Of a stretch of 64,000 nt of DNA, positions 32,639-40,769 are shown piece by piece; position 1 is the stretch's first letter, and every line of letters begins with the position of its first letter. The DNA is taken from the NCBI GenBank assembly GCA_959022495.1, contig CAUEYX010000003.1, positions 62,001 to 126,000 of the forward strand, written 5' to 3'. Origin of the DNA: an uncultured Lachnospiraceae bacterium (GTDB lineage: Bacteria; Bacillota; Clostridia; Lachnospirales; Lachnospiraceae). The position numbers and the translations under genes were made by a program. Under the pieces are notes generated by a model. That model was not told the DNA's origin. It worked only from the letters and a program-made list of their open reading frames with translations, and did no database searches.

Positions 32639-32995
32639 ATGGAATATCTTACAGCATTTGTGGTGGGCGGGCTGATCTGCGCGGTGGTGCAGATCCTTTT
32701 GGACCGGACGAAAATGATGCCGGGGCGGGTTATGGTGCTGCTTGTGTGTACGGGGGCAGTCCTTGGGTTCTGCGGGATCTACAAACCGTTCCAGGAGTTC
32801 GCGGGGTCCGGGGCCAGCGTCCCGCTCCTTGGATTTGGCAATGTCTTGTGGCAGGGTGTGAAAGAAGCAGTGGACGAGAACGGATTTATCGGGATATTCA
32901 TGGGCGGATTCAAGGCCAGCGCGGTAGGGATTTCGGCGGCGCTGATATTCGGGTATCTGGCGTCATTTATCTTTGAACCGAAGATGAAGAAGTAG
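32639..32995 (+). CDS. spoVAE: Stage V sporulation protein AE
   Basis: Small membrane subunit of the SpoVA dipicolinate channel, 118 residues with three to four hydrophobic segments. YLTAFVVGGLICAVVQIL, GASVPLLGFGN and FMGGFKASAVGISAAL are characteristic of the family. AGGAAAGG lies upstream of the ATG. It follows spoVAD by 63 bp and completes a minimal C-D-E set as in Clostridioides, apart from the inversion of spoVAC. Confidence 0.93.
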   Translation: MEYLTAFVVGGLICAVVQILLDRTKMMPGRVMVLLVCTGAVLGFCGIYKPFQEFAGSGASVPLLGFGNVLWQGVKEAVDENGFIGIFMGGFKASAVGISAALIFGYLASFIFEPKMKK

Positions 32996-32997
32996 GT

Positions 32998-33052
32998 CTG
33001 CGCGCCGCTGGATCTGCGGCCGCGCAGGGTGGATCGGCCGCGTAGGCGCGGC
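32998..33052 (+). terminator. Two GC-rich hairpins after spoVAE
   Basis: First stem CTGCGCGCCGC (32998-33008) with GCGGCCGCGCAG (33016-33027, one bulge); second stem GCCGCG (33037-33042) with CGCGGC (33047-33052). No T-tract follows, so a role in stopping transcription is only probable. Confidence 0.45.
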
Positions 33053-33069
33053 TGAGAAACAAAGTACCG

Positions 33070-33142
33070 TGTAAAGATTAGGAAAAATGTGTAAAGATTG
33101 TGCAAAGATTATGTTGAGTTTTACTGCCGGTAATGTTATCGT
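33070..33142 (+). promoter_or_regulatory. Pho-box-like repeats and promoter of the Na/Pi gene
   Basis: TGTAAA occurs at 33070-33075 and 33090-33095, and TGCAAA at 33101-33106; the last two are 11 bp apart and each is followed by GATT. The complement reads TTTACA, the PhoP half-site. TTGAGT at 33114 with a weak TATCGT at 33137 could be the promoter. The gene controlled moves phosphate. Confidence 0.45.
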
Positions 33143-33225
33143 AGATATGCAGGGACGCACGGTGTGCCTCTCTGCATAAATTATGTGAAAGCAAATGAGG
33201 AAGGTCTCTTAGCAGGGAGGAAGTT

Positions 33226-34866
33226 ATGGATTACGCAGGCATTATTATCCCCTTCGCAGGCGGATTGGGAATGTTTATCTATGGGATGCAGATCATGGCC
33301 CAGGGTCTGGAGAACGCGGCGGGCAGCAGGATGAAATCGCTTTTGGAAGTTTTGACGAAAAATAAACTGATGGGCGTGCTGCTCGGGGCTGTCATTACGG
33401 CAGTGATCCAGAGCTCATCGGCCACCACGGTTATGGTGGTGGGATTTGTCAACGCGGGGATCATGAACCTGTCACAGGCGATGGGAGTGATCATGGGCGC
33501 GAATATCGGCACCACTGTCACGGGGTGGCTTGTATCCAGCGTGGAGTGGGCAAAGTTTCTAAGCCCGGCGAACCTGGCTCCGATTGCCATCATTATCGGC
33601 GTGGTTTTGATGCTTACGGGAAAGCGCCGCTCCACGAAAGATATCTCAAGCATCATTATCGGCTTCGGTATTCTTTTTGTGGGGATCTCGACCATGTCAT
33701 CGGCCGTGTCTCCCCTGCAGGAGTCAGAGGGATTCCGGAATATTTTTGTAGCCCTGGGGCATAACCCTTTCATGGGAATTGTGGCAGGGGCGGTTGTGAC
33801 GGCAGTGATCCAGAGTTCGTCCGCGTCTGTGGGCATCCTGCAGAGCCTTGCCGCGGCGGGGCTGGTTCCCTTTAACGCGGCAGTCTATATTATCATGGGC
33901 CAGAATATCGGCACCTGCGTGACAGCCATTATATCCAGTGTGGGCGCGAAAAAAACAGCCAAGACGGCGGCTATCATGCATCTTCTGTTTAATATTATCG
34001 GCACGGTGATATTCAGCGTTGTGGCAATCGTGTTCTTTAAACTGATTAACCCGGAGATGGGAATGGGCATGATCACCCAGACCGAGATTAGTTCCGTGCA
34101 CACGATCTTCAATATCGGGACAACGCTTCTGCTCTTTCCGGTATCTGACTGGATCATCCGCCTGGCAAAGAAGATCCAGAAAGAAGAGGAAACCACTGTG
34201 GACGAGACAAGAGTTCTTCTGGATGAGCGGATGCTGGAGACTCCGGCAATCGCGCTGCAGACCGTAAGACGGGAAGTATGCCGGATGGGAAATGTGGTGA
34301 AGGGAACGATGGAGAAGGCAGAACAGGTGCTCTTTACCAGGGACCCGGCTGTAATCGCGGGGATCAAAGAAGAGGAGAGCGTGGCGGACAGGCTGTGTAA
34401 AGGGATCACAGACTACCTGCTCAAAATCAGTTCCCTGGCCATCAATGAAAAAGAACACCAGCATGTGGCAAGCCTTCTTCAGATCGTATCTGACATAGAG
34501 AGAGTGAGCGATTACTGCGAAAATATATCTGAGTACGCGGAGAGCCTGAAAGAACAGAAGGCGGTCTTCTCCGATGTAGGGACAGAGGAGATGAAAGAGA
34601 TGCTTAAAGTCTGTTCAGAGAGCTTTTCCTATGCGGTGGAAGCCCTGGAAGAGGGAAGCACAGAGAAAGCGAAAATGGTGCTTAAGCGGGAAGATCAGGC
34701 AGATGACCTGGAAGTGCGGCTGCGAACAGAGCATATGAAGCGTCTGGCGGACAACCGCTGCAGCACGGAAGCGGGGATCGCTTTTCTTGATGCCTTGACC
34801 GGACTGGAGCGGATTTCAGACCATGCGAGAAATATCGCGGAGGAGCTGCTGGCCGCGGGGGAATGA
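33226..34866 (+). CDS. Na+/phosphate cotransporter family protein with PhoU-like tail
   Basis: Predicted sodium-coupled phosphate importer, 546 residues. The N-terminal about 320 residues hold eight or more hydrophobic segments with the duplicated Na/Pi motif: AVIQSSSATTVMVVGFVNAG near 64 and AVIQSSSASVGILQSLAAAG near 193. GANIGTTVTGW and GQNIGTCVTAI mark the same duplication. The C-terminal 200 residues form a helical PhoU-like domain (for example VASLLQIVSDIERVSDYCEN). AGGGAGGAAG lies ahead of the ATG. PhoU-like tails are usual in this family. Pho-box-like repeats upstream fit phosphate control. Confidence 0.92.
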   Translation: MDYAGIIIPFAGGLGMFIYGMQIMAQGLENAAGSRMKSLLEVLTKNKLMGVLLGAVITAVIQSSSATTVMVVGFVNAGIMNLSQAMGVIMGANIGTTVTGWLVSSVEWAKFLSPANLAPIAIIIGVVLMLTGKRRSTKDISSIIIGFGILFVGISTMSSAVSPLQESEGFRNIFVALGHNPFMGIVAGAVVTAVIQSSSASVGILQSLAAAGLVPFNAAVYIIMGQNIGTCVTAIISSVGAKKTAKTAAIMHLLFNIIGTVIFSVVAIVFFKLINPEMGMGMITQTEISSVHTIFNIGTTLLLFPVSDWIIRLAKKIQKEEETTVDETRVLLDERMLETPAIALQTVRREVCRMGNVVKGTMEKAEQVLFTRDPAVIAGIKEEESVADRLCKGITDYLLKISSLAINEKEHQHVASLLQIVSDIERVSDYCENISEYAESLKEQKAVFSDVGTEEMKEMLKVCSESFSYAVEALEEGSTEKAKMVLKREDQADDLEVRLRTEHMKRLADNRCSTEAGIAFLDALTGLERISDHARNIAEELLAAGE

Positions 34867-34880
34867 GGAAACGGAAGTTA

Positions 34881-34910
34881 TTGACAGAGCGCGCTCTGTA
34901 ATGTTATGAT
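34881..34910 (+). promoter_or_regulatory. Sigma-A promoter of glmS
   Basis: Consensus TTGACA at 34881-34886 and TATGAT at 34905-34910 with an 18-bp spacer. It gives a leader of about 130 bases that contains a terminator hairpin. Confidence 0.7.
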
Positions 34911-34970
34911 AAGTCCCGGAACAAGGGAGTGTATTTCTGATTAAAAGAGGAAATAATATCGTTCTTAATT

Positions 34971-35017
34971 GGTGATAAGATTTTTCGAAAATGGAAGGAA
35001 GATTTTATCACCTTTTT
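34971..35017 (+). terminator. Terminator/attenuator in the glmS leader
   Basis: GGTGATAAGAT (34971-) pairs with ATTTTATCACC (ending 35012), followed by five T residues and GCTTTT. It stands only 20 bp ahead of the glmS ribosome site and downstream of the glmS promoter, so it could act as an attenuator rather than only ending the previous transcript. Confidence 0.75.
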
Positions 35018-35044
35018 GCTTTTCAAAAAGGAGGATGACATCAG

Positions 35045-36883
35045 ATGTGTGGAATTGTTGGATTTATCGGTGAACAGGCAGCGGCTCCGATCCTGCTTGC
35101 AGGGCTTAAGAAACTGGAGTACAGAGGGTATGACTCAGCGGGGATCGCTGTGCGCAGTGAGGAGAGCGGAAAGATCGAGGTAGTCAAGGCCAAGGGGCGG
35201 CTGAAGATCCTCTCCGAGAAGACGGACGGGGGAACGGCAGTGCCGGGCACATGCGGTATCGGTCACACCCGCTGGGCCACCCACGGGGAGCCATCGGAGA
35301 ATAACGCCCATCCACACTGTACGGACGACAAGTCCGTTGTACTGGTGCACAATGGGATCATTGAGAATTATCAAGAATTAAAAGAAAAACTGCTGAAATC
35401 CGGGTACAGCTTTTATTCCCAGACAGATACAGAGATCGCGGTGAAGCTGATTGATTATTACTATAAAAAGACAGGCACGCCGCTGGAAGCTTTGACCCGC
35501 GCAATGCTCCGTATCCGCGGGTCCTATGCGTTTGGCGTGATGTTCCGTGACTGCCCGGGCAGGCTGTTTGCGGCCAGGAAGGACAGCCCGCTGATTATCG
35601 GCAGGAATGAGTCCGGCTGCCTGATCGCTTCCGATGTGCCCGCGATCCTTGACCGGACCAGGAATGTATACTATATCGGCAATATGGAGATCGCCGAACT
35701 GAGCAGGGAAGAGATCCACTTTTATAATATTGACAGGGAAGAGATCTGTAAGGAAATGGTGGAGATCAAGTGGGACGCGGAATCCGCGGAAAAGGGCGGA
35801 TACGAGCATTTTATGCTCAAGGAGATCCACGAGCAGCCCAAGGCAGTGCAGGATACGGTGGGCGCTTATGTCAAGGACGGGCAGATCGATTTTTCAGAAG
35901 TGGGGCTCTCAAGTGAGATGCTGGCAGGTCTTGAGCGGATCTATATTGCTGCCTGCGGTTCCGCCTACCATGTAGGGATGGTGGCAAAATATGTACTGGA
36001 AGACCTGGCAGACATCCCGGTTGAGGTGGATCTGGCGTCGGAATTCCGGTACAGAAATCCCAGGCTTATGAAGGATTCCATGGTGATCGTGGTATCCCAG
36101 TCCGGGGAGACCGCGGACAGCCTTGCGGCCCTGCGCCTGGCAAAAGAGAAAGGCGTTCCCGTGCTGGGCATTGTCAATGTAGTGGGATCGAGCATTGCCC
36201 GGGAGAGCGATTATACCCTCTATACTTACGCGGGACCGGAGATTTCCGTGGCGACAACGAAAGCGTACAGCACTCAGCTGATCGCGGTGTACCTGGTGGC
36301 GATTCAGGCGGCGTACGCGAAGGGGCGGATCGATGAGGCGCGGTATCAAGAACTGATCGAGGAACTGGGCCGGCTCCCTGAGAAGATACAGAGGACGCTG
36401 GACGACAAGGAGCGGATTCAGTGGTTCGCGAGTAAATATGCCAACGCGAAAGATATTTTCTTTATCGGGCGGGGCATTGACTATGCCATCAGCCTTGAGG
36501 GAAGCCTCAAGATGAAGGAGATCAGCTATATCCACTCGGAAGCTTACGCGGCCGGGGAGTTAAAACACGGGACCATCAGCCTGATCGAGGAGGGAACTCT
36601 GGTGGTGGGCGTTGTGACGCAGAAGGCGCTCTTTGAGAAAACGCTCAGCAATATGGTGGAGACAAAGAGCAGGGGAGCCTACCTGATGGGGCTTACCCTC
36701 TATGGAAATTATAATATTGAGGACAACGCGGATTTCTCTGTGTATGTGCCGAAGACGGAACAGTATTTTACAACCAGCCTGGCCATTGTGCCGCTGCAGC
36801 TGATGGGGTATTATGTCAGTGTGGCTAAAGGGCTGGATGTGGATAAGCCCCGGAATCTGGCGAAGTCTGTGACAGTGGAATAA
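35045..36883 (+). CDS. glmS: Glutamine-fructose-6-phosphate aminotransferase (isomerizing)
   Basis: Makes glucosamine 6-phosphate from fructose 6-phosphate and glutamine, the first step towards peptidoglycan amino sugars. The protein has 612 residues. MCGIVGFIG puts the catalytic cysteine at position 2 after Met removal (class II glutamine amidotransferase). GHTRWATHGEPSENNAHPH and GIIENYQELKEKL follow. Two SIS domains form the isomerase half (CGSAYHVGMVAKY, SQSGETADSLAAL, GRGIDYAISLEGSLKMKEIS), ending in the expected DKPRNLAKSVTVE. AAAAAGGAGG precedes the ATG. I see no glmS ribozyme in the leader. Confidence 0.97.
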   Translation: MCGIVGFIGEQAAAPILLAGLKKLEYRGYDSAGIAVRSEESGKIEVVKAKGRLKILSEKTDGGTAVPGTCGIGHTRWATHGEPSENNAHPHCTDDKSVVLVHNGIIENYQELKEKLLKSGYSFYSQTDTEIAVKLIDYYYKKTGTPLEALTRAMLRIRGSYAFGVMFRDCPGRLFAARKDSPLIIGRNESGCLIASDVPAILDRTRNVYYIGNMEIAELSREEIHFYNIDREEICKEMVEIKWDAESAEKGGYEHFMLKEIHEQPKAVQDTVGAYVKDGQIDFSEVGLSSEMLAGLERIYIAACGSAYHVGMVAKYVLEDLADIPVEVDLASEFRYRNPRLMKDSMVIVVSQSGETADSLAALRLAKEKGVPVLGIVNVVGSSIARESDYTLYTYAGPEISVATTKAYSTQLIAVYLVAIQAAYAKGRIDEARYQELIEELGRLPEKIQRTLDDKERIQWFASKYANAKDIFFIGRGIDYAISLEGSLKMKEISYIHSEAYAAGELKHGTISLIEEGTLVVGVVTQKALFEKTLSNMVETKSRGAYLMGLTLYGNYNIEDNADFSVYVPKTEQYFTTSLAIVPLQLMGYYVSVAKGLDVDKPRNLAKSVTVE

Positions 36884-36900
36884 GTTATTTTTCAAATAAA

Positions 36901-36947
36901 TTAAGCCTTTGTAAAGTTTACCAATCCTTTACAAAGGCTTAATTTTT
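36901..36947 (+). terminator. Terminator of glmS
   Basis: A perfect 16-bp stem (TTAAGCCTTTGTAAAG at 36901-36916, CTTTACAAAGGCTTAA at 36927-36942) followed by TTTTT. Within it TTTACC at 36917 and TTTACA at 36928 are 11 bp apart, a possible Pho-box, although the stem itself explains TTTACA. Confidence 0.88.
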
Positions 36948-37137
36948 CTATGATAGAAAATACAGAACCGGTTTGGGTATAATATCTCATGCAGGCTGCG
37001 GGGCGATAAAGACATTTCGCGGCAGCGGGACACCGGCGGACCATAATAAATACGGTCCGGGCGCGGATGCCGGCAGCAGCTGTGCAGGAACTTCAGAGTT
37101 TTCAGAATATGAAAATCATTATGAGGAGTCATGTATT

Positions 37138-37908
37138 ATGTTAGAGTTGAAAAATGTAAAGAAAAGTTATGACGGCACCCCGGTGCTTAAGGACATCAGC
37201 CTGAATATCGAGGACGGCGAGATCGTCTCAATCTTGGGACCGTCCGGATGCGGCAAGACGACGCTTCTGAACTTAGTCCTTGGGATCGTGGATTCGGACG
37301 ACGGGCAGATCATCTTTAACGGCGAAGATATCACGGACGTACCTATGGAAAAGAGAGGATTTAACATCGTGTTCCAGGACTACGCCCTGTTCCCAAACCT
37401 GAATGTGTATCAGAACATTACATATGGATTGAGGAACAAGCCGGAGATCTCTTCAAAAGAGGAAGTAGAAGAGCTGATCGGCCTGCTCGGGCTTAAAGAA
37501 CATCTGTCCAAACGGATCGGGCAGCTCTCCGGCGGGCAGAAGCAGAGAGTGGCTCTTGCCAGGACCATGGTAATGAAGCCGAAAATCCTTCTTCTTGACG
37601 AGCCGTTGAGCGCCTTAGACGGGGTGATCAAAGAATCCATCAAGGACAGGATCAAGACGATTGCCAGGGAATATAACCTGACAACAATCATCGTGACCCA
37701 TGATCCGGAAGAGGCGCTGACACTGTCCAACCGGGTGATGATCATCAACGAGGGCAGGATCGCGCAGTTTGGCAGGCCGGAAGAGATTATTAAAAAACCG
37801 GAGAATGGATTTGTAAGAAAATTTATTCTCAATCAGCTTGAAATCAAGAAGAACAATATCTATACCCTGTTCGCAGGCCAGCTCCAGGAACAGGCACAGG
37901 TGTGCTAA
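37138..37908 (+). CDS. ABC transporter ATP-binding protein for 2-aminoethylphosphonate
   Basis: Cytoplasmic ATPase of a PotA/FbpC-type importer, 256 residues. Walker A is GPSGCGKTTLLNLV near residue 35, FQDYALFPNLNVYQNI near 82, signature LSGGQKQRVALARTM near 126 and Walker B LLLDEPLSALD near 150. It is the first gene of a cluster ending in phnW and phnX, so the cargo is most likely 2-aminoethylphosphonate (as PhnT). ATG 37138 follows GAGGAG; the open frame further upstream to 36973 lacks family sequence. A TATAAT at 36978-36983 could be the promoter -10 box, with no good -35. Confidence 0.87.
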   Translation: MLELKNVKKSYDGTPVLKDISLNIEDGEIVSILGPSGCGKTTLLNLVLGIVDSDDGQIIFNGEDITDVPMEKRGFNIVFQDYALFPNLNVYQNITYGLRNKPEISSKEEVEELIGLLGLKEHLSKRIGQLSGGQKQRVALARTMVMKPKILLLDEPLSALDGVIKESIKDRIKTIAREYNLTTIIVTHDPEEALTLSNRVMIINEGRIAQFGRPEEIIKKPENGFVRKFILNQLEIKKNNIYTLFAGQLQEQAQVC

Positions 37909-37922
37909 AGGGAGTGGGAGTG

Positions 37923-39584
37923 ATGAGAAAGAACAGAGAGATAAAACTGATATTTACACTGCTGGCAGTGTTTTTCACGGGCTTTCTCGCGGTGCCCATG
38001 CTCAGTGTACTGGTGAAATCTTTCACGGGAGACGGGAGCGGGGTGTCTCTTGCCCATTATGCGGAAGTGCTTACGGGGCGAGGGTTTCTGCAGGCACTCT
38101 GGAACAGTATCCTGATCTCCGTGTGCAGCGCCCTGCTTACGACGGTGCTGGCATTTATCCTGGCGTATACGATCCATTACACGAACCTGGGGAAGCGGTA
38201 CAAATGGCTGATCAGCAAGGCGGCGATCCTGCCTATGCTGCTCCCCACGATTACATATGGTTTCGCGATTATCTATTCCTTTGGGAAACAGGGGCTTTTG
38301 ACACAGCTCTTTGGGAGACAGCTTTTTAACATTTATGGGTTTAATGGGCTGCTGCTGGGGTACGTGGCGTATACACTGCCCATCGCCTTTACGCTGATTA
38401 ACAATGCTATGGGTTATATTGATAAGCGGTTTATGATTGTGTCAAGGCTGATGGGGGATTCATCCCTGCAGACCTTCCGCATGACGATCGTGATTCCGCT
38501 TCTGGGGACATTGGCGACGGCGTTTATCCAGACTTTCTTCCTGTGCTTTACGGACTTCGGTATTCCGGCTTCTGTGGGCGGCCAGTTTGAGGTTGTGGCA
38601 AGCGTACTCTACACAGAGATGCTGGGAAGTGTGCCGAACTTCGGAAACGGGGCGGTAGTGGCATTAGTTATGATTATCCCGTCCATTGTCAGTATCACGG
38701 TGCTGCATATTTTGGAGAAATACAATGTGCGATACAATAAGATCTCCCCGATTGAGCTGAAAAAGGGAGTGAAAAGAGACGCGGCGTTCGGGATGATGAG
38801 CGGGCTGATCCTGATCTGCACGCTCAGTATGTTCATTGTTATGTTTGTGGTGCCTTTCATCGAGGAATGGCCTTACCGGATGAACTTTACGATGGAACAT
38901 GTGCGGGCAGTATTTGAGGACAGACGGCTGTATGGAGTATATATCAATTCTTTGATGGTGGCAGTACTCACCGCGCTGATGGGGACGCTTTTGTCCTACG
39001 GAGGGGCGCTGGTGACCGCGAGAAGCACGGTCAGCGGGAAATTGAAAAAAGTAATTGACAGCATTGCCCTTGTGACGAATACGATTCCAGGCATGGTCAT
39101 TGGTCTTGCCTATCTGTTCATATTTACGGGGACACCGCTGCAGAATACATTCCCGATTATTATTATATGTAATATCGTGCATTTCTTTTCTACGCCATAT
39201 CTGATGATGAAAAACTCTCTCTCCAAGATGAATGCGTCCTGGGAGACGACGGCGATGCTTATGGGAGATAACTGGTTTAAGACGATCATCCGGGTGGTGA
39301 CGCCGAACGCGCTTTCCACACTGCTGGAAGTGTTCAGCTACTATTTTGTAAATGCCATGGTGACGGTGAGCGCGGTGATCTTCATTGCGGGGGCAAGAAC
39401 CATGGTGATTACGACTAAGATTAAAGAACTTCAGTATTTTAATGAATTTAATGAAATCTTTGTCCTGTCGCTTTTGATCCTGATTACAAATCTGATCGCC
39501 AGGACACTGTTTCAGAAGCTCGCTAAAATGAGCAGGAAGAACACCGCGAAGGTGTACCATTATTCCGCGAAAAAGGCGGCGTAA
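37923..39584 (+). CDS. Fused two-domain ABC permease for 2-aminoethylphosphonate
   Basis: Membrane channel subunit with about twelve hydrophobic segments in 553 residues. Two copies of the binding-protein-dependent permease domain are joined: the first (about 50-255) has the EAA-like loop region RFMIVSRLMGDSSLQTFRM, the second (about 325-535) has NASWETTAMLMGDNWFKTI. In Salmonella the equivalent PhnU and PhnV are separate proteins; here they are one, as in FbpB-type iron permeases. The start ATG 37923 follows GGGAGTG; a GTG at 37902 overlaps the ATPase end. Substrate is inferred from phnW-phnX. Confidence 0.87.
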   Translation: MRKNREIKLIFTLLAVFFTGFLAVPMLSVLVKSFTGDGSGVSLAHYAEVLTGRGFLQALWNSILISVCSALLTTVLAFILAYTIHYTNLGKRYKWLISKAAILPMLLPTITYGFAIIYSFGKQGLLTQLFGRQLFNIYGFNGLLLGYVAYTLPIAFTLINNAMGYIDKRFMIVSRLMGDSSLQTFRMTIVIPLLGTLATAFIQTFFLCFTDFGIPASVGGQFEVVASVLYTEMLGSVPNFGNGAVVALVMIIPSIVSITVLHILEKYNVRYNKISPIELKKGVKRDAAFGMMSGLILICTLSMFIVMFVVPFIEEWPYRMNFTMEHVRAVFEDRRLYGVYINSLMVAVLTALMGTLLSYGGALVTARSTVSGKLKKVIDSIALVTNTIPGMVIGLAYLFIFTGTPLQNTFPIIIICNIVHFFSTPYLMMKNSLSKMNASWETTAMLMGDNWFKTIIRVVTPNALSTLLEVFSYYFVNAMVTVSAVIFIAGARTMVITTKIKELQYFNEFNEIFVLSLLILITNLIARTLFQKLAKMSRKNTAKVYHYSAKKAA

Positions 39585-39609
39585 CAGACGAAAGGAGAAT
39601 CGAAAAATT

Positions 39610-40632
39610 ATGAAAAAGACAGGAAAAATGAATTTCAAAAGAGCGGCGGCATTTACGATGGCAGCGGCAGCTGCTGCAGCCAGCATGGGACTGACAGGGT
39701 GCGATACAGGAGCGTCCGACGAGCAGGTCATTATCTATTCCAACGCGGACGAGGAGGCAATCACGGCCATGGAGAATGCCCTGGACAGCAATGGATATGA
39801 AGGGAAGTATTTGTTCCAGACATTCGGGACATCTGAGCTGGGCGGAAAACTTCTGGCAGAGGGGAAAGATATTGAGGCCGATATGGTGACCATGAGTACG
39901 TTTTATGTAGAGAGCGCGCAGGATCAAAATTCTATGTTTGTGGATGTGGATTTCGATGTGGATACCATCGATGAGTTTGAGGCATACTGCGCTCCGATTA
40001 CATCCCAGGAGGGAACGATCATCGTGAACACAGAAATGATGGCGGAAAACAATCTTCCTATGCCGGAATCATTAAAGGATCTGGCTGACCCGGTATACAA
40101 AGGATTCATCTCAGTCACAGATGTGTCCGCGTCCTCCACGGCATGGCTGTTAATCCAGGCGCTTGTGTCTGAGTACGGCGAGGACGGGGCGAAAGAAGTA
40201 CTGACAGGCATCTATGAGAACGTGGGCGACCACCTTGAGGATTCTGGCTCTGCGCCGCTTAAGAAAGTGCGCGCGGGTGAGGTTGCCATCGGATTCGGTC
40301 TCCGCCAGCAGGCGGTTGCGGACAAAGCAGACGGGCTTCCCATCGACTATATTGACCCGGCGGAAGGCAACTTCAGCCTGACAGAGTCCGTGGCGGTGGT
40401 AGATAAGGGGGATGATACCAATCCGCTCGCCATGGAGATGGCTCAGTGCATCATTGAGAACGGAAGAGAAGAGCTTCAGTCCTACTATCCGAATGCGTTG
40501 TACAACGGGGAGACAACGGACGCTGCCAACAAGTCCGCGAATCCGAAAGTATTCCCGGAGAAATTGACAGTGGACCTCCTGGAGCAGCATCAGGCGCTGT
40601 CCGAGGAGGCGAAGGAAGCAGCAGGAATCTAA
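39610..40632 (+). CDS. Extracellular solute-binding lipoprotein for 2-aminoethylphosphonate
   Basis: Binding protein of the ABC importer, anchored as a lipoprotein: a basic N-terminus (KKTGKMNFKR), a hydrophobic stretch and the lipobox LTGC with Cys at about residue 31. The mature part is a class II-type periplasmic-binding fold of the FbpA/PhnS group (VIIYSNADEEAITAMENAL; GFGLRQQAVADKADGLPIDY). It lies 25 bp after the permease and before phnW, which gives the substrate. A short GC-rich hairpin separates it from phnW. Confidence 0.87.
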   Translation: MKKTGKMNFKRAAAFTMAAAAAAASMGLTGCDTGASDEQVIIYSNADEEAITAMENALDSNGYEGKYLFQTFGTSELGGKLLAEGKDIEADMVTMSTFYVESAQDQNSMFVDVDFDVDTIDEFEAYCAPITSQEGTIIVNTEMMAENNLPMPESLKDLADPVYKGFISVTDVSASSTAWLLIQALVSEYGEDGAKEVLTGIYENVGDHLEDSGSAPLKKVRAGEVAIGFGLRQQAVADKADGLPIDYIDPAEGNFSLTESVAVVDKGDDTNPLAMEMAQCIIENGREELQSYYPNALYNGETTDAANKSANPKVFPEKLTVDLLEQHQALSEEAKEAAGI

Positions 40633-40716
40633 GCGGCAGGAAGGAATAACCGGCAGAAACGGACAGCGGGCAGAATGCCCTGCATAGAGAAATCGTATAT
40701 CACGAAATGAATGGAT

Positions 40717-40738
40717 GCCCCGCCCTTTCCGGCGGGGC
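40717..40738 (+). promoter_or_regulatory. Hairpin between binding protein and phnW
   Basis: Perfect 8-bp stem GCCCCGCC/GGCGGGGC (40717-40724, 40731-40738) without a T-run. It may protect the transporter part of the mRNA or cause partial termination, giving more binding protein than enzyme. Confidence 0.5.
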
Positions 40739-40769
40739 TGAAAAATGGAAGAGAAAAGAGGAAACAGAG

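Noticed and set aside
34881..35044. glmS ribozyme
   Set aside because: I looked for the conserved core near the start of the leader and did not find it; only a terminator hairpin is present.
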